Assembly (NCBI GenBank): GCA_036924285.1
Contig: JAYKYS010000011.1
Coordinates: 4,774,001-4,838,000, forward strand
Direction: 5' to 3'
Source of the DNA: Asterella californica
Taxonomy: Eukaryota > Streptophyta > Marchantiopsida > Marchantiales > Aytoniaceae
DNA: 64,000 nucleotides
Part shown: one piece after another, positions 8,459 through 17,208 of the stretch
Layout of the letters: each line of letters opens with the position of its first letter
Position numbering within the stretch: the stretch's first letter is position 1
Position numbers and translations under genes: made by a program
The notes under the pieces: generated by a model
Database searches by the model: none
The model's input: only the letters and a program-made list of their open reading frames with translations
What the model was told of the DNA's origin: nothing

Positions 8459-10831
8459 ATGACCAACCAAGGATCATCAAGTGGAGGTGTTGCTGCTGCT
8501 CAGCAACCTATTCAGTTTGATGCTGCTACGATGAAGATGTTCCAAGCTTTTTCCATGTTTATGCAGCAGCAGCAGAGCATAGAGAGGAAGGAGGTATTAG
8601 CAACCAAGGCGTTGCAATCTGTGGTGCATCAGATGTATCAGTTCAAGGGGACAGATATTTCCAAATACGTGCGATACTATGCTAGGGAGATGGAGGTGAA
8701 CAAGGTACTTGAGAAGGAGATGGTGGAGAACTTTGAACTTGCTGTTGTCCCTGAGATTCGTGGGCGTGTGAAGGAGCTCAAGCAGCAGCAAGGACAGAGT
8801 TGGGAGAGCTTTATGCGCGCTTTGAAGGAGGAGTACTACACTGAAGATTCAGAGAGGGTGACCAAGAGAACGTTCTTGGAGTGGGTGGTTAAACCTAACA
8901 AAGGTTTGTCTGTAAATGAGTTGTTAAGGGAGTTTGATCGTCAGTATGCTCAGCTTTCTAGGACAGAAAAGCTTACACTAGAGGTGGAGAAGACCGAGCT
9001 TTTCCTACAAGCAGCGGACGTGACTATTCAGGAGAAGCTTGAGCTGTTGCTGGAAGACAAGAGTGAGGAGAGAGGATTGAAGACTGACTGGAAGGAGGTT
9101 GAAGAGGCTGTTTCTTTGCTGACCAAGAGACAAAGAAGAAGGGACAAGGTGGTGGTAAGTGAAGCAGCACCTCTGATAATTCTTGTCAAGCAGTTGCCTA
9201 CTAAGCCCGCTTTGGTAATTGCTAAAGAGGAAGACTCACCGCTTGATGAGTTGATTAAGGGTATGAAGGAGCTTAAGCTTAAGCTCACTAGGTTAGAAGA
9301 GAAGGAGCAGAATGTACAGCCTGCTATGCAGAGACCTCAGATGAGAGAAGGCTTTGTTCATCGTTGTATATGGTGTGATAGCCTAGACCATGTAAGGAGA
9401 GATTGTGGAGAGTTTTCAGATGCATTGAGGAAGGATCTGATCTTCTTCAAAGATGGTAAGATCCATCTGAGAGAGACTGGGATGATGTTGGGAACCAACT
9501 TTGGCAAGGGTGGTATGAAGAGACTTGTGAATGAAATATCAGCATCACATGCTGTTTCTCTTGTGAATGCTGCTACCTGTGGAGTGAAAGTGGAGATGGA
9601 GAGAGAGAAAGGGACTACTGGGTTGTGGTCTGATGTAGTGCGGTCCGTAGCTAGAACAGAGCTAGACAAGGATGTGCTACGAAGAGTTGGCAACTCAATT
9701 CGAGAAGCTACAGGATGGAATGATCCTATGGATACTATGTCAGTGCATGCTTATGTTGCGAGAAGTCAGCATGAAGCTGTACTAGAAGAAAAACGCAGGA
9801 GAGAGGATGCAGGTGAGGCTTCTACAGCCAAACGACCTGCTACAAGGAGTGAAAGGGCTAGACCAGAGACAAGGCAGGAGACAACACCTACTCGGGAGGA
9901 GACTATGGAGGATCTACCACCTACAACACCAAAGGAGAAGGAGAGAAGCAAGGAGAAGGGTAAGATGTCTGCATACAAACTTCAGTCTGATATTGAGATT
10001 GCTACAGACTTGAAGCAGGTGTTAGAGAACCGTATCTTGAATGGGAAGGTTGAGTTTACCTTGGGTGAGATTCTTGGGATAGCAAAGCGTGAGTTCCATG
10101 AGGTTATCATAGATATCATCAAGAGAAAACGTCAGATTTTGGGTGAAGCAGCTACGCTTAACGCTCTAGGGACCAAACTGTCAGAGGATGAGGAAGATGA
10201 GATTGCTGGTTACTGCTCTCAAGTATCAGAAGGGAGATCGTATCAGCACGTGAGGTTTGAAGATGAGGTGGAAGCATCGCAGAAGAGCCATTACTCTCAC
10301 AACCATTGGGCAAGAGCAACCACAGAGACCTTGGTGAAGTTGGGAGATCTGGAGGAACCTGTGGTGGCATTGATTGATCACGGCTCAGAGATTAATCTGA
10401 TGTCTAAGGAGCTGTACAAGCGTGGGAGGTGGTCTATAGACACCGACCATGGATGGCTTATCCGCGCTGTCAACAACCAGAGGGGAGAACTCTATGGTGC
10501 TTGTCCCAACATCAAGGTAACTGTGGGTGACATCAGTGATGTTCAGAATTTCTTTGTACAAGACATGTCAACTTATCCTATCATTCTAGGGCAGCCTTAC
10601 ATTACTGCTGTTAGAATGGAGACACGAGTTATGGATGATGGTTCAGCCTATGCTAGGATACGTAGTAGAGATGGCAAAAGAGCTGTTCAGTTTTTGACCG
10701 TTGCTGCAGAACATGAGAGGAATCGTGATAGCTTGAGAGACCGTCCACTACCTAAGATTACTCAGGAGTTTAGAGAGTCTAGGGGTTTTGGCAGAGTACC
10801 ATTGAAGAGCGAGACTTCAACGGTACAATAG
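8459..10831 (+). CDS. Gag-protease polyprotein of Ty3-B
   Basis: This is a 790-residue open frame from the first ATG after the leader. The N-terminal third is capsid-like (MYQFKGTDISKYVRYYARE, then LREFDRQYAQLSR). A CCHC zinc knuckle with spacing C-x2-C-x4-H-x4-C is at about residues 303-316 (CIWCDSLDHVRRDC). A long Glu/Lys/Arg-rich linker follows, then the retropepsin-like domain around residue 640 with VVALIDHGSEINLM. The catalytic triad therefore reads D-H-G, not D-S/T-G. GQPYITAVRM follows as the post-protease motif. The frame ends in TAG inside an overlap with pol, and a slippery heptamer sits in that overlap. Gag would build the particle; protease would process it. Confidence 0.9.
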   Translation: MTNQGSSSGGVAAAQQPIQFDAATMKMFQAFSMFMQQQQSIERKEVLATKALQSVVHQMYQFKGTDISKYVRYYAREMEVNKVLEKEMVENFELAVVPEIRGRVKELKQQQGQSWESFMRALKEEYYTEDSERVTKRTFLEWVVKPNKGLSVNELLREFDRQYAQLSRTEKLTLEVEKTELFLQAADVTIQEKLELLLEDKSEERGLKTDWKEVEEAVSLLTKRQRRRDKVVVSEAAPLIILVKQLPTKPALVIAKEEDSPLDELIKGMKELKLKLTRLEEKEQNVQPAMQRPQMREGFVHRCIWCDSLDHVRRDCGEFSDALRKDLIFFKDGKIHLRETGMMLGTNFGKGGMKRLVNEISASHAVSLVNAATCGVKVEMEREKGTTGLWSDVVRSVARTELDKDVLRRVGNSIREATGWNDPMDTMSVHAYVARSQHEAVLEEKRRREDAGEASTAKRPATRSERARPETRQETTPTREETMEDLPPTTPKEKERSKEKGKMSAYKLQSDIEIATDLKQVLENRILNGKVEFTLGEILGIAKREFHEVIIDIIKRKRQILGEAATLNALGTKLSEDEEDEIAGYCSQVSEGRSYQHVRFEDEVEASQKSHYSHNHWARATTETLVKLGDLEEPVVALIDHGSEINLMSKELYKRGRWSIDTDHGWLIRAVNNQRGELYGACPNIKVTVGDISDVQNFFVQDMSTYPIILGQPYITAVRMETRVMDDGSAYARIRSRDGKRAVQFLTVAAEHERNRDSLRDRPLPKITQEFRESRGFGRVPLKSETSTVQ
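10783..10789 (+). promoter_or_regulatory. Candidate -1 ribosomal frameshift site GGGTTTT
   Basis: In the gag-pro frame the bases read G GGT TTT, which fits the X XXY YYZ rule for -1 slippage. The -1 frame opens exactly at 10783, just after a TAG at 10780-10782, and stays open into pol. The zero frame closes at 10831, so the overlap is 49 bases. Placement and frame are both as expected for a Gag-Pro-Pol fusion made by slippage. I did not establish a downstream RNA structure. Confidence 0.5.
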
Positions 10832-13800
10832 AGATAGGATTCTCGCCTGATCCAGTAGAGCAGGAAGCTTTATCCACTAGCTTCTTAGGGTTGACATCAT
10901 GTGGATCAGTGTGTTATAGGAAGGTTGAGAATCTGAAGAGGTTTGAGAGGCAACATGTGAAGTGTGTACAGCAGTCTTTGTGGGATAATGGAGAGTTAGC
11001 AGGAGATGAATACATATCTGGAGTGTTTGAAGAACAGTATTTGGTAGATACTATAGGGGAGTTGAAATCTATAGTAGAAAGTTCTATAGATGATGTAGAT
11101 AGAGTGATGAGAGTGAGCTCCAAGGAGCTTTATGATGTAATTGATAAGTTTATAGATCGACAAGAGGTGTATGTGGAGACCAAGTACAAGTCAGTGGCAA
11201 AGAAAGTCAAACCAGTGGCTTTGCCTTTACCACTCGATTACAATCAGAAGATGGAGCAAGCTGCACGAGAGCCGACGCTCAGAGGACCGAGAAGAATTGG
11301 GCACCAGTTCACAGAAACAACACTGACGGAGCTAAGGATTGGAGGTGATGGATTTCTTACTGAGCAAGAGAAGAAGAGCTTCAGGGAGATGCTATCTAGA
11401 CATGGTAAGGCGTTTGCGTTTGAGTCACATGAAGTAGGATGTGTAGATCCAAGTGTAGTTGCACCTATGGTAATCTTTACTATACCGCATGTGCCTTGGA
11501 ATCTACGTCCTATCCCTGTCCTAGAGCTCATCTGCCAAAGCTGATAGACTTGCTCAATGAGAGGAACAGGATGGGTATCTTGGAACCATCAATATCTCCC
11601 TATTCTAGCAGATGGTTTACTGTTCCGAAGAAGAGTGGAGCTTTGAGATTCATTCAAGATATGCAGCCAGTTAACAAGGTGACTATCAGGAATATGGATA
11701 TAGGACCTATTGTAGACGAGTTTGCAGAGGCTTTTGCTGGTCGTGCTATCTATTCCATGGGAGACTTATATTCAGGGTATGATCAGTTTCAATTATCCTC
11801 TGAGAGTAGAGACTTGACTACAATGAGGACACCTTTGGGGTTACTAAGGATGTGCACCTTGCCGCAAGGTGCTACCAATTCTGTAGCACATATGATGAAT
11901 GACATGAATAAAGTTTTGAGGGATTTCATTCCTGAAAAAACTATGCCATTCCTTGATGATGTGCCGATCAAAGGATGTGCTGAGGAGGAGAAGAATGAGA
12001 TAATGGATCAGAGGGGGTGCCGTAAGTTTGTTGCAGATCACATAGCTGATTGTGATAAGATACTGAGTCGACTGGAGGAGGTTCATTTGACTTTATCAGG
12101 AGCAAAGTCTGTGTTTGGAGAACAAGAGGTGTTGATTGTGGGGCACCTATGTGGATCTTATGGTCGGAAACCTTGTCCAAACAAGGTTGATGCCATCCGA
12201 ATGATGAAAGAGACATGTGGATCAGTTACTGAGGTGAGAAGGTTTCTAGGTGCATGTGTGTTTTATCATATATGGATTCCACACTTTGCACATGTAGCAG
12301 ATCCGTTGTACAAGTTGTTGAGGAAGGGGCAGAGATTTCAGTGGCAAGAGGAGCAAAGCGAGTCTATGAAGAAGTTGAAGGATCTGTTGTCTTCACCACC
12401 AACTCTACGGAAGGTAACATATGAGTTGGGCAGATCTGTTATCCTTACTGTTGATACTAGTCCTATTGGCATTGGGTGGGCTATAGGACAAGATGATAAG
12501 GATGGAAATAGATATGTGGTGCGTTTTGGTGCTAAGGTCTTAAGTTCACGGCAGAGAGACTACCCTCAGGTCAAGAGAGAGCTATGGGGAGTAGTTACTG
12601 CAATGAAGAGTGACAAGGAATACTTGATAGGAGCACCTGTGGTTGTGGAGACAGATTGTTTACCTCTCTTGGGAATGATCACTAGCTGTACAACTCCAGA
12701 TATTGCTATGTTGAGGTGGATAGCATATATCAAGTCCTTGAACCCAGAATTTAGACATATTGCAGGAAAAGACAATCCTGTGGCAGATATGTTATCAAGA
12801 GCTAGATATTACGATGAGAAGGGAATGATAGATGACCAGGAGGATGTGGGAACAGAGTTCTATTCTAGTGTTCTTGCTAGAAAGGATAGAAGCTGTTTTG
12901 CAGCTCCAATGGAGTTATTTGAGGAAACTATGTATGATGGCGAGTGGTTGGATCTTGGGTGCTATTTGAGTTCACTAGAAAGGCAAGAAGGCTGGTCTGA
13001 TGCAGATTTCAAAAGGATTCGTAGAATAGCTTATGGTTACTTTTTACATGGAGGACATATATGGAAGCGCCCTAAGCTACAAGGAGGTATACCGCAGCGG
13101 GTAGTATGTGACTTGGAATTGCAGCAGAAGCTGATCAAGGAGTTCCATGAGAGTTTATGGGCTGGTCATAGAGGAGTTTGGGCTACATTTGCCAAGATGA
13201 AGGAAAAGTATTGGTGGAAGGGTATGTATAAGGATGTAGTACAGTTTGTTTCATCCTGTATACCTTGTCAGATGTATTCCAACGTACGTCATCGTGATGG
13301 ATTGCATCCTACTTATCCTTTAGCCATTCATTACAAATGGGTAGTTGATCTGGTAACTATGCCATTTGGACTTGGACAAATGAGGTATCTAGTCTTGGCT
13401 AGAGAAGATCTATCTAACCAAGTCGAAGGCCGTGCTCTGAGGACGAAGACCACTGCTAGTGTCTGCCGCTTTCTACTTGAAGATGTTATTTGTAGGTATG
13501 GGTGTGTGGGGAAGATCACTGCAGATAGGGGTGAGCTGGATGCACAAGAAGCAGTTGAGTTCTTCAAGCGATTGGGAATCAAGTTGGCGTTAACCACTGC
13601 TTACAATCCTGAAGGGAATGGCAAGAGCGAAAGAGGTCATCCGCCAATCATCAAAGCTTTGGTAAAAGCTTGCAAGGGTAAGATCAGTGAATGGCCTAGA
13701 CTACTACCATTTGCTTTGTGGGCAGATCATACAACTCATAGTACCGTTACAGGTTACATGCCAGCAGAACTGATACTAGGACAGAAACCTGTGATGCCGA

Positions 13801-14294
13801 TTGAGGAGGTTGTGCCTACTTGGAATGTTTTGCCATGGGAAGATGGTAGAAGTACGGAGGATCTTCTTGCATTAAGGATCCAGTAGTTAGAACGAAGACC
13901 TGAGGATGTTGCTAAAGCTGTGGAAAGATTAAAGACTGCTAGAGAGAGAAACAAAGGCAGATTTGATAGAACGCATAGATTACGACCCAAACCAGTTAAA
14001 GAAGGTGATTGGGTGTTAGTCTATGATAGTAGTCTTGATAATCAGCATAGCGCTATCAGAAAGTTTTCCAAGAGATGGTTTGGACCTTATGTGGTGTTAG
14101 AAGTTTATGATAATGCCACATATTCTTTGAGAGAGTTAGACGGTGCAGTGCTCAAGATACCAGTTGCAGGGAAGAGAATCAAGCTCTTTAGAAGGAGAGG
14201 GGAGGACCAGAACATTGCAGAGCTTACTGAGGATGAAGCTGAAGACTCAATGGAGGTTGAAGATGAATTTGAAGCTGAAGCTGAAGAGTCTTGA
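10783..14294 (+). pseudogene. Pol of Ty3-B (RT, RNase H, integrase), two disabling changes
   Basis: The first part (to about 11521) leads into HVPWNLRPIPV, where a single missing base shifts the frame. The pol then continues as AHLPKLIDLLNERNRMGILE, the classic start of Ty3 RT. RT shows SMGDLYSGYDQFQL and MPFLDDVPIKG (catalytic Asp pair), and RNase H shows VILTVDTSPIGIGWAIGQD. Integrase has the HHCC zinc region (HESLWAGHRG, CIPCQ), a DDE core with VVDLVTMPF, ITADRGELDAQEA and GNGKSERGH, and a GPY/F module (FGPYVVLEVYDNATYSLRELD) before an acidic tail. A TAG at 13884-13886 interrupts the frame after LALRIQ. The decayed relative at 39.4 kb keeps the frame across the deletion point (PIPVPRALLSKLIELL), which supports a deletion here rather than a programmed shift. 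Confidence 0.9.
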
Positions 14295-14330
14295 TCTAGA
14301 TCTGGCACATACCGGAGGATGTGTAGGTTC

Positions 14331-14342
14331 AGAGGGGGTGGA
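14331..14342 (+). other. Polypurine tract of Ty3-B
   Basis: AGAGGGGGTGGA lies directly before the 3' LTR, the position at which plus-strand DNA synthesis is primed in LTR elements. Confidence 0.7.
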
Positions 14343-15715
14343 TGTCGCGCCATTTGGCGGCTACATGCTTGACTTCTACTCCGACACTTAGGTTTGGTAG
14401 TTCTAGAAGTTAGCTCATATTACTTCTAGTCCTTTATGTATATGTTTGACACCTTTGCATACGGTGTTAACACTATTTTGAGTCCTAGTAGGCTGATAGT
14501 ATGTTAGTTATCTTGTTCAAGCATTTGTGCGCTTGTGCAAGTGACTTCTTACTTGTCTATGACGTTCAATGTACATAACTTAGGGTTTCCATGCTGATAG
14601 GGGTTTGAGCTCATGGGTTGTACTTACTTGTCACCCATGCACTCTTTTTAGCTAATTTAAGTTATTTTTCAGGGCTATATGTCATTTTAGGTAGTTTAAG
14701 TTCTACGCTGGCACTCTAGGGGGCTTGACGTGGTAGCTTATGAGTGTAGATAAGTTACCAGGTAGTTTAAGGCACAAAAGGACAGTCAAGTGGAGCTATG
14801 AACTCCCATTGGTCCATTTTTATCTTTTGTAAAACTCTAAGTTTAGAAATAGAGCTCTAGAGGAGAGTTCGAGCAATTGGTGAGGGATCTTCGAAATCTG
14901 AGAACACAGGAAGAGAGAGCTCGTCGTGCCAAGCACTGTCAGTGAAATTTTTGCTCGATTTGGATCAATAAACAAGGAGTTATGCCCAATTGAAATTCGG
15001 ATTGTGCCAAAACTGCATCACTTTTGTTGATTTGGGGGTTTTCGGTGCCAATTGCAGCAGAATTGAGGAAATCACTTCAAAACTTCGTGGTTGCGTTCAC
15101 TGTCAGGAGGGCTACGACTGTCCAAAAATTTTCGCATCGATTGAGTAACTGAGTAATTCAGGGCGGCCGCTGAAGCAGAGGGGGTCTGAAAAGCTCTTAA
15201 TCTAGAGCAGCGACTTCAGAGGAGGAGATCTGGAGTTCTGTGTACATTCAGGAGTCCCAACTTCACAGGGATGTTCAGCATCCTGTAGACTTCAAATACT
15301 GTGAGAAGATTTGAAATTCATCGAGCCAATTCTCTGTTCTATGTCTGAATAGTTGTCTAGGTACCAGAAATTGCCATAATTCTCTTATTCAGAACTTTTC
15401 TGTTCATATCTCCGTGTCAGAATTTGATCTCAGGTTGAAACTTCGTCTGTGAGTTCAGTAGTACCTCATTTGCATGTAGGGGAAGTTTAGAGGTCTAAAC
15501 CTTCATAGTTTTCCTCTCTTTGAGTGTCAAAGTTCACCGCCTAAGCCTATTACTACCAATGAGACCTAAATTTCGCTTTTTGAGCATATCAGAGGATCCT
15601 ACACTCCTGTGTGAGTGTTTATAGCTCCTGTCGTGACCTGAAAGCCAACCTCTCGAGTAAACAACCACAGCCAGAAGCCCGGCGCTTTCCTAGATAGACA
15701 GATCACACTCCGACA
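14343..15715 (+). repeat. 3' LTR of Ty3-B (1373 bp)
   Basis: This is a direct repeat of 7009-8382 with the same TGTCG/CGACA ends. About 16 single-base differences and one shortened T run (near 15578) were seen by eye. ACGT follows at 15716-15719. Confidence 0.93.
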
Positions 15716-15760
15716 ACGTGTTGAAGAGAACAAGAGCGGGTAGGTTTAGATCCATGCTCA

Positions 15761-16006
15761 CTAAATCAAGATGTAGACGGTCAAATCCCAACTGACTACA
15801 TATGTCACTACTGCAAGAATCACCGGGATTGACGAATTCATCACTTGACACATGAAATCCTCATCGAAATGATAGATAAGATACACTCGAAAATGCTCAC
15901 GACGCAGATACATAAGCTTGATGTGGAAAGGATTCAAGAATGGTAATTCTTGAGTTGGATATCTACCCCCATCCATCACATAGCTCTCTTGATCCTTTCG
16001 GCGCAC
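15761..16006 (-). CDS. Short conserved reading frame in the Ty3-A leader
   Basis: This 81-residue frame (from its ATG) lies on the minus strand shortly after the primer-binding site of Ty3-A. I do not recognise the family. Visible blocks are VMDGGRYPTQELPF, NPFHIKLMYLRREHFR and YVVSWDLTVYILI. A diverged version with matching blocks (VMDGG, NPFHIKL, DHFR, GETWDSMVYI) is readable on the minus strand at about 37470-37690. Two copies that keep residues rather than only bases hint at past coding function, either in the element or in a captured gene. It could also be chance similarity of two leaders of the same family. Confidence 0.35.
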   Translation of the reverse strand: MRRKDQESYVMDGGRYPTQELPFLNPFHIKLMYLRREHFRVYLIYHFDEDFMCQVMNSSIPVILAVVTYVVSWDLTVYILI

Positions 16007-16070
16007 TAAGAGTTCTAATTGCTAGGTACCTCGATCAAAGGTCCTTCTAAGAGGAGTAGTCCGGTTCCTT

Positions 16071-16082
16071 GCTCTGATATCA
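16071..16082 (-). other. Primer-binding site of Ty3-A, initiator Met tRNA type
   Basis: On the minus strand the bases read TGATATCAGAGC, one change from TGGTATCAGAGC, the standard complement of the 3' end of plant initiator tRNA-Met. It begins one base after the 5' LTR. It fixes the orientation of Ty3-A as minus. Confidence 0.75.
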
Positions 16083-16083
16083 T

Positions 16084-16509
16084 TGTAAGATGGGCTCTAT
16101 AGTGAACTCAAAACTCGAATGCTCGTGGTGGTGCATATGCAGTCTTTATATAGTGAGAGGAATAGTACATGATAAGCTTCCGGTCAATGCTGATCTCTCA
16201 CACGGATCGCTGATGTGACTTACATGCAGCCTTAGATCTAGAACAACATCTAGAGGGTTCAGAATGAGCCACGTAAGAGGCTCGCTGGAAAGTTCTAGAA
16301 GCTTCCTTCTGGAAGCTTCCCGGCTGGAAAGTTCTCGAAGCTTCCTTCTGGAAGTTTCCTTGCGGACTTTTGGCGCACCTGCCTAGTGGTAGAAGTACTA
16401 TTTGCTGCATGTATTCTCCGGCCAACTTAGCCGTAACTAATTTTTATACCAAAGACTTCTACTAAATCAATTTCCCCTCTAGTTGATAAGTAGTGCTCTA
16501 CTTATTACA
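16084..16509 (-). repeat. 5' LTR of Ty3-A (426 bp) with heat-shock-element array
   Basis: The partner of 573-1012 has TGTAA...TTACA ends. Four perfect TTCnnGAAnnTTC elements lie at 16293-16305, 16307-16319, 16332-16344 and 16346-16358. On the minus strand they come first, then a TATA box at 16144-16152 about 140-200 bases downstream, then the LTR end and primer-binding site. This is a workable promoter layout: enhancer, TATA, short R-U5. Confidence 0.88.
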
Positions 16510-16514
16510 GTATG
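16510..16514. repeat. Target-site duplication GTATG, right copy (Ty3-A)
   Basis: Identical to 568-572 and directly adjacent to the outer end of the 5' LTR. Confidence 0.85.
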
Positions 16515-16650
16515 TAATTATTTAAGTCAACAACACAACAAAAGGGATGAATCAACAAAACAAAAAGAAGATAAAAATATCATGTCATCAACAATAGACC
16601 AAAATCATGAAAGGATGAAGGCCTAGTATTACAAGTGGGATTAAAAAATA

Positions 16651-16910
16651 TTAGTATATAATGCATTACTAGATGGAGGATACGGAGCAAATGTAATCAA
16701 CGTAGCCATGATTATACCATACACCATTACACTCGTCACCTTTAAGCTGAAGATTGCAGATCAAAAGAAAGTATTATCCATCAGACTGATTAAAAATATA
16801 AACTCATAGTTGCAAGGACGAAGTTTTGGATTGATGTAGTAGTAACTGGGAAGACCATGGTTGAAACAAGCTTACAAGACTGGTCACCGTAACGAGAAGA
16901 GATCGAATTA
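16651..16910 (+). pseudogene. Ty3-C protease remnant, plus strand
   Basis: The plus strand reads NALLDGGYGANVINVAM and then KLKIADQKKVLSIRLIKNI. These match the plant Ty3 protease pattern ALLDGGSGVNII...ADQ...PLG. After stops and a frame change comes LGRPWLKQA at about 16850, the usual post-protease motif. Several stop codons make it dead. It lies outside the Ty3-A target duplication, so it belongs to the host element that Ty3-A entered. It is far more decayed than Ty3-A. Confidence 0.65.
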
Positions 16911-17208
16911 AAATGGGAGGAGAAAAACACAATTTTAGTACGAAATCATATGTTATGAAGAGAAAGACACAATGCGATCAAAGGAAATATCCCATCTCAG
17001 TGAGGAGTGAAAGAATTACTGATGAAGAGCAGGAAATGTCACCGAGATCACTATCTCACTCTATATCTACTGGAGAACTAGAAAATCCAAATTTGTTATT
17101 GATTCTCGAGGATCATGTGACAACTCTCGTGAGTCAAGCGTAGATGATGAGTCCTCAGATCTGAAAGATAACGATATTTCGACGGATTAGTGAGATATCC
17201 ATGGTGAT

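Larger units (their letters stand above)
7009..15715 (+). mobile_element. Ty3/gypsy retrotransposon Ty3-B, nearly complete, nested in Ty3-A
   Basis: This 8.7-kb LTR element on the plus strand has LTRs at 7009-8382 and 14343-15715, a gag-pro frame at 8459-10831, an overlapping pol at 10783-14294 and a purine-rich tract right before the 3' LTR. The LTRs differ by roughly 16 substitutions and one base of length (about 99 % identical by eye), so the insertion is young compared with Ty3-A. Pol carries one single-base deletion and one nonsense codon, so the copy is non-autonomous. Domain order (RT, RNase H, integrase) is that of Ty3. Decayed relatives lie at 38-41.4 kb and 42.9-43.3 kb. Confidence 0.93.
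573..16509 (-). mobile_element. Ty3/gypsy chromovirus (Ty3-A), minus strand, split by a younger Ty3 element
   Basis: One LTR retrotransposon lies on the minus strand. The 5' LTR is at 16084-16509, the primer-binding site at 16071-16082, the leader at 15716-16070 and 6794-7008, gag-pro-pol at 6793 down to 2145, and the 3' LTR at 573-1012. GTATG duplications flank it. Removing the nested element at 7009-15715 leaves roughly 7.2 kb, a normal size for a chromovirus. The order gag, protease, RT, RNase H, integrase, chromodomain is that of Ty3/gypsy. The coding part has stops and frameshifts, and the two LTRs are about 93 % identical by eye, so this copy is old and cannot move by itself. Confidence 0.88.
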
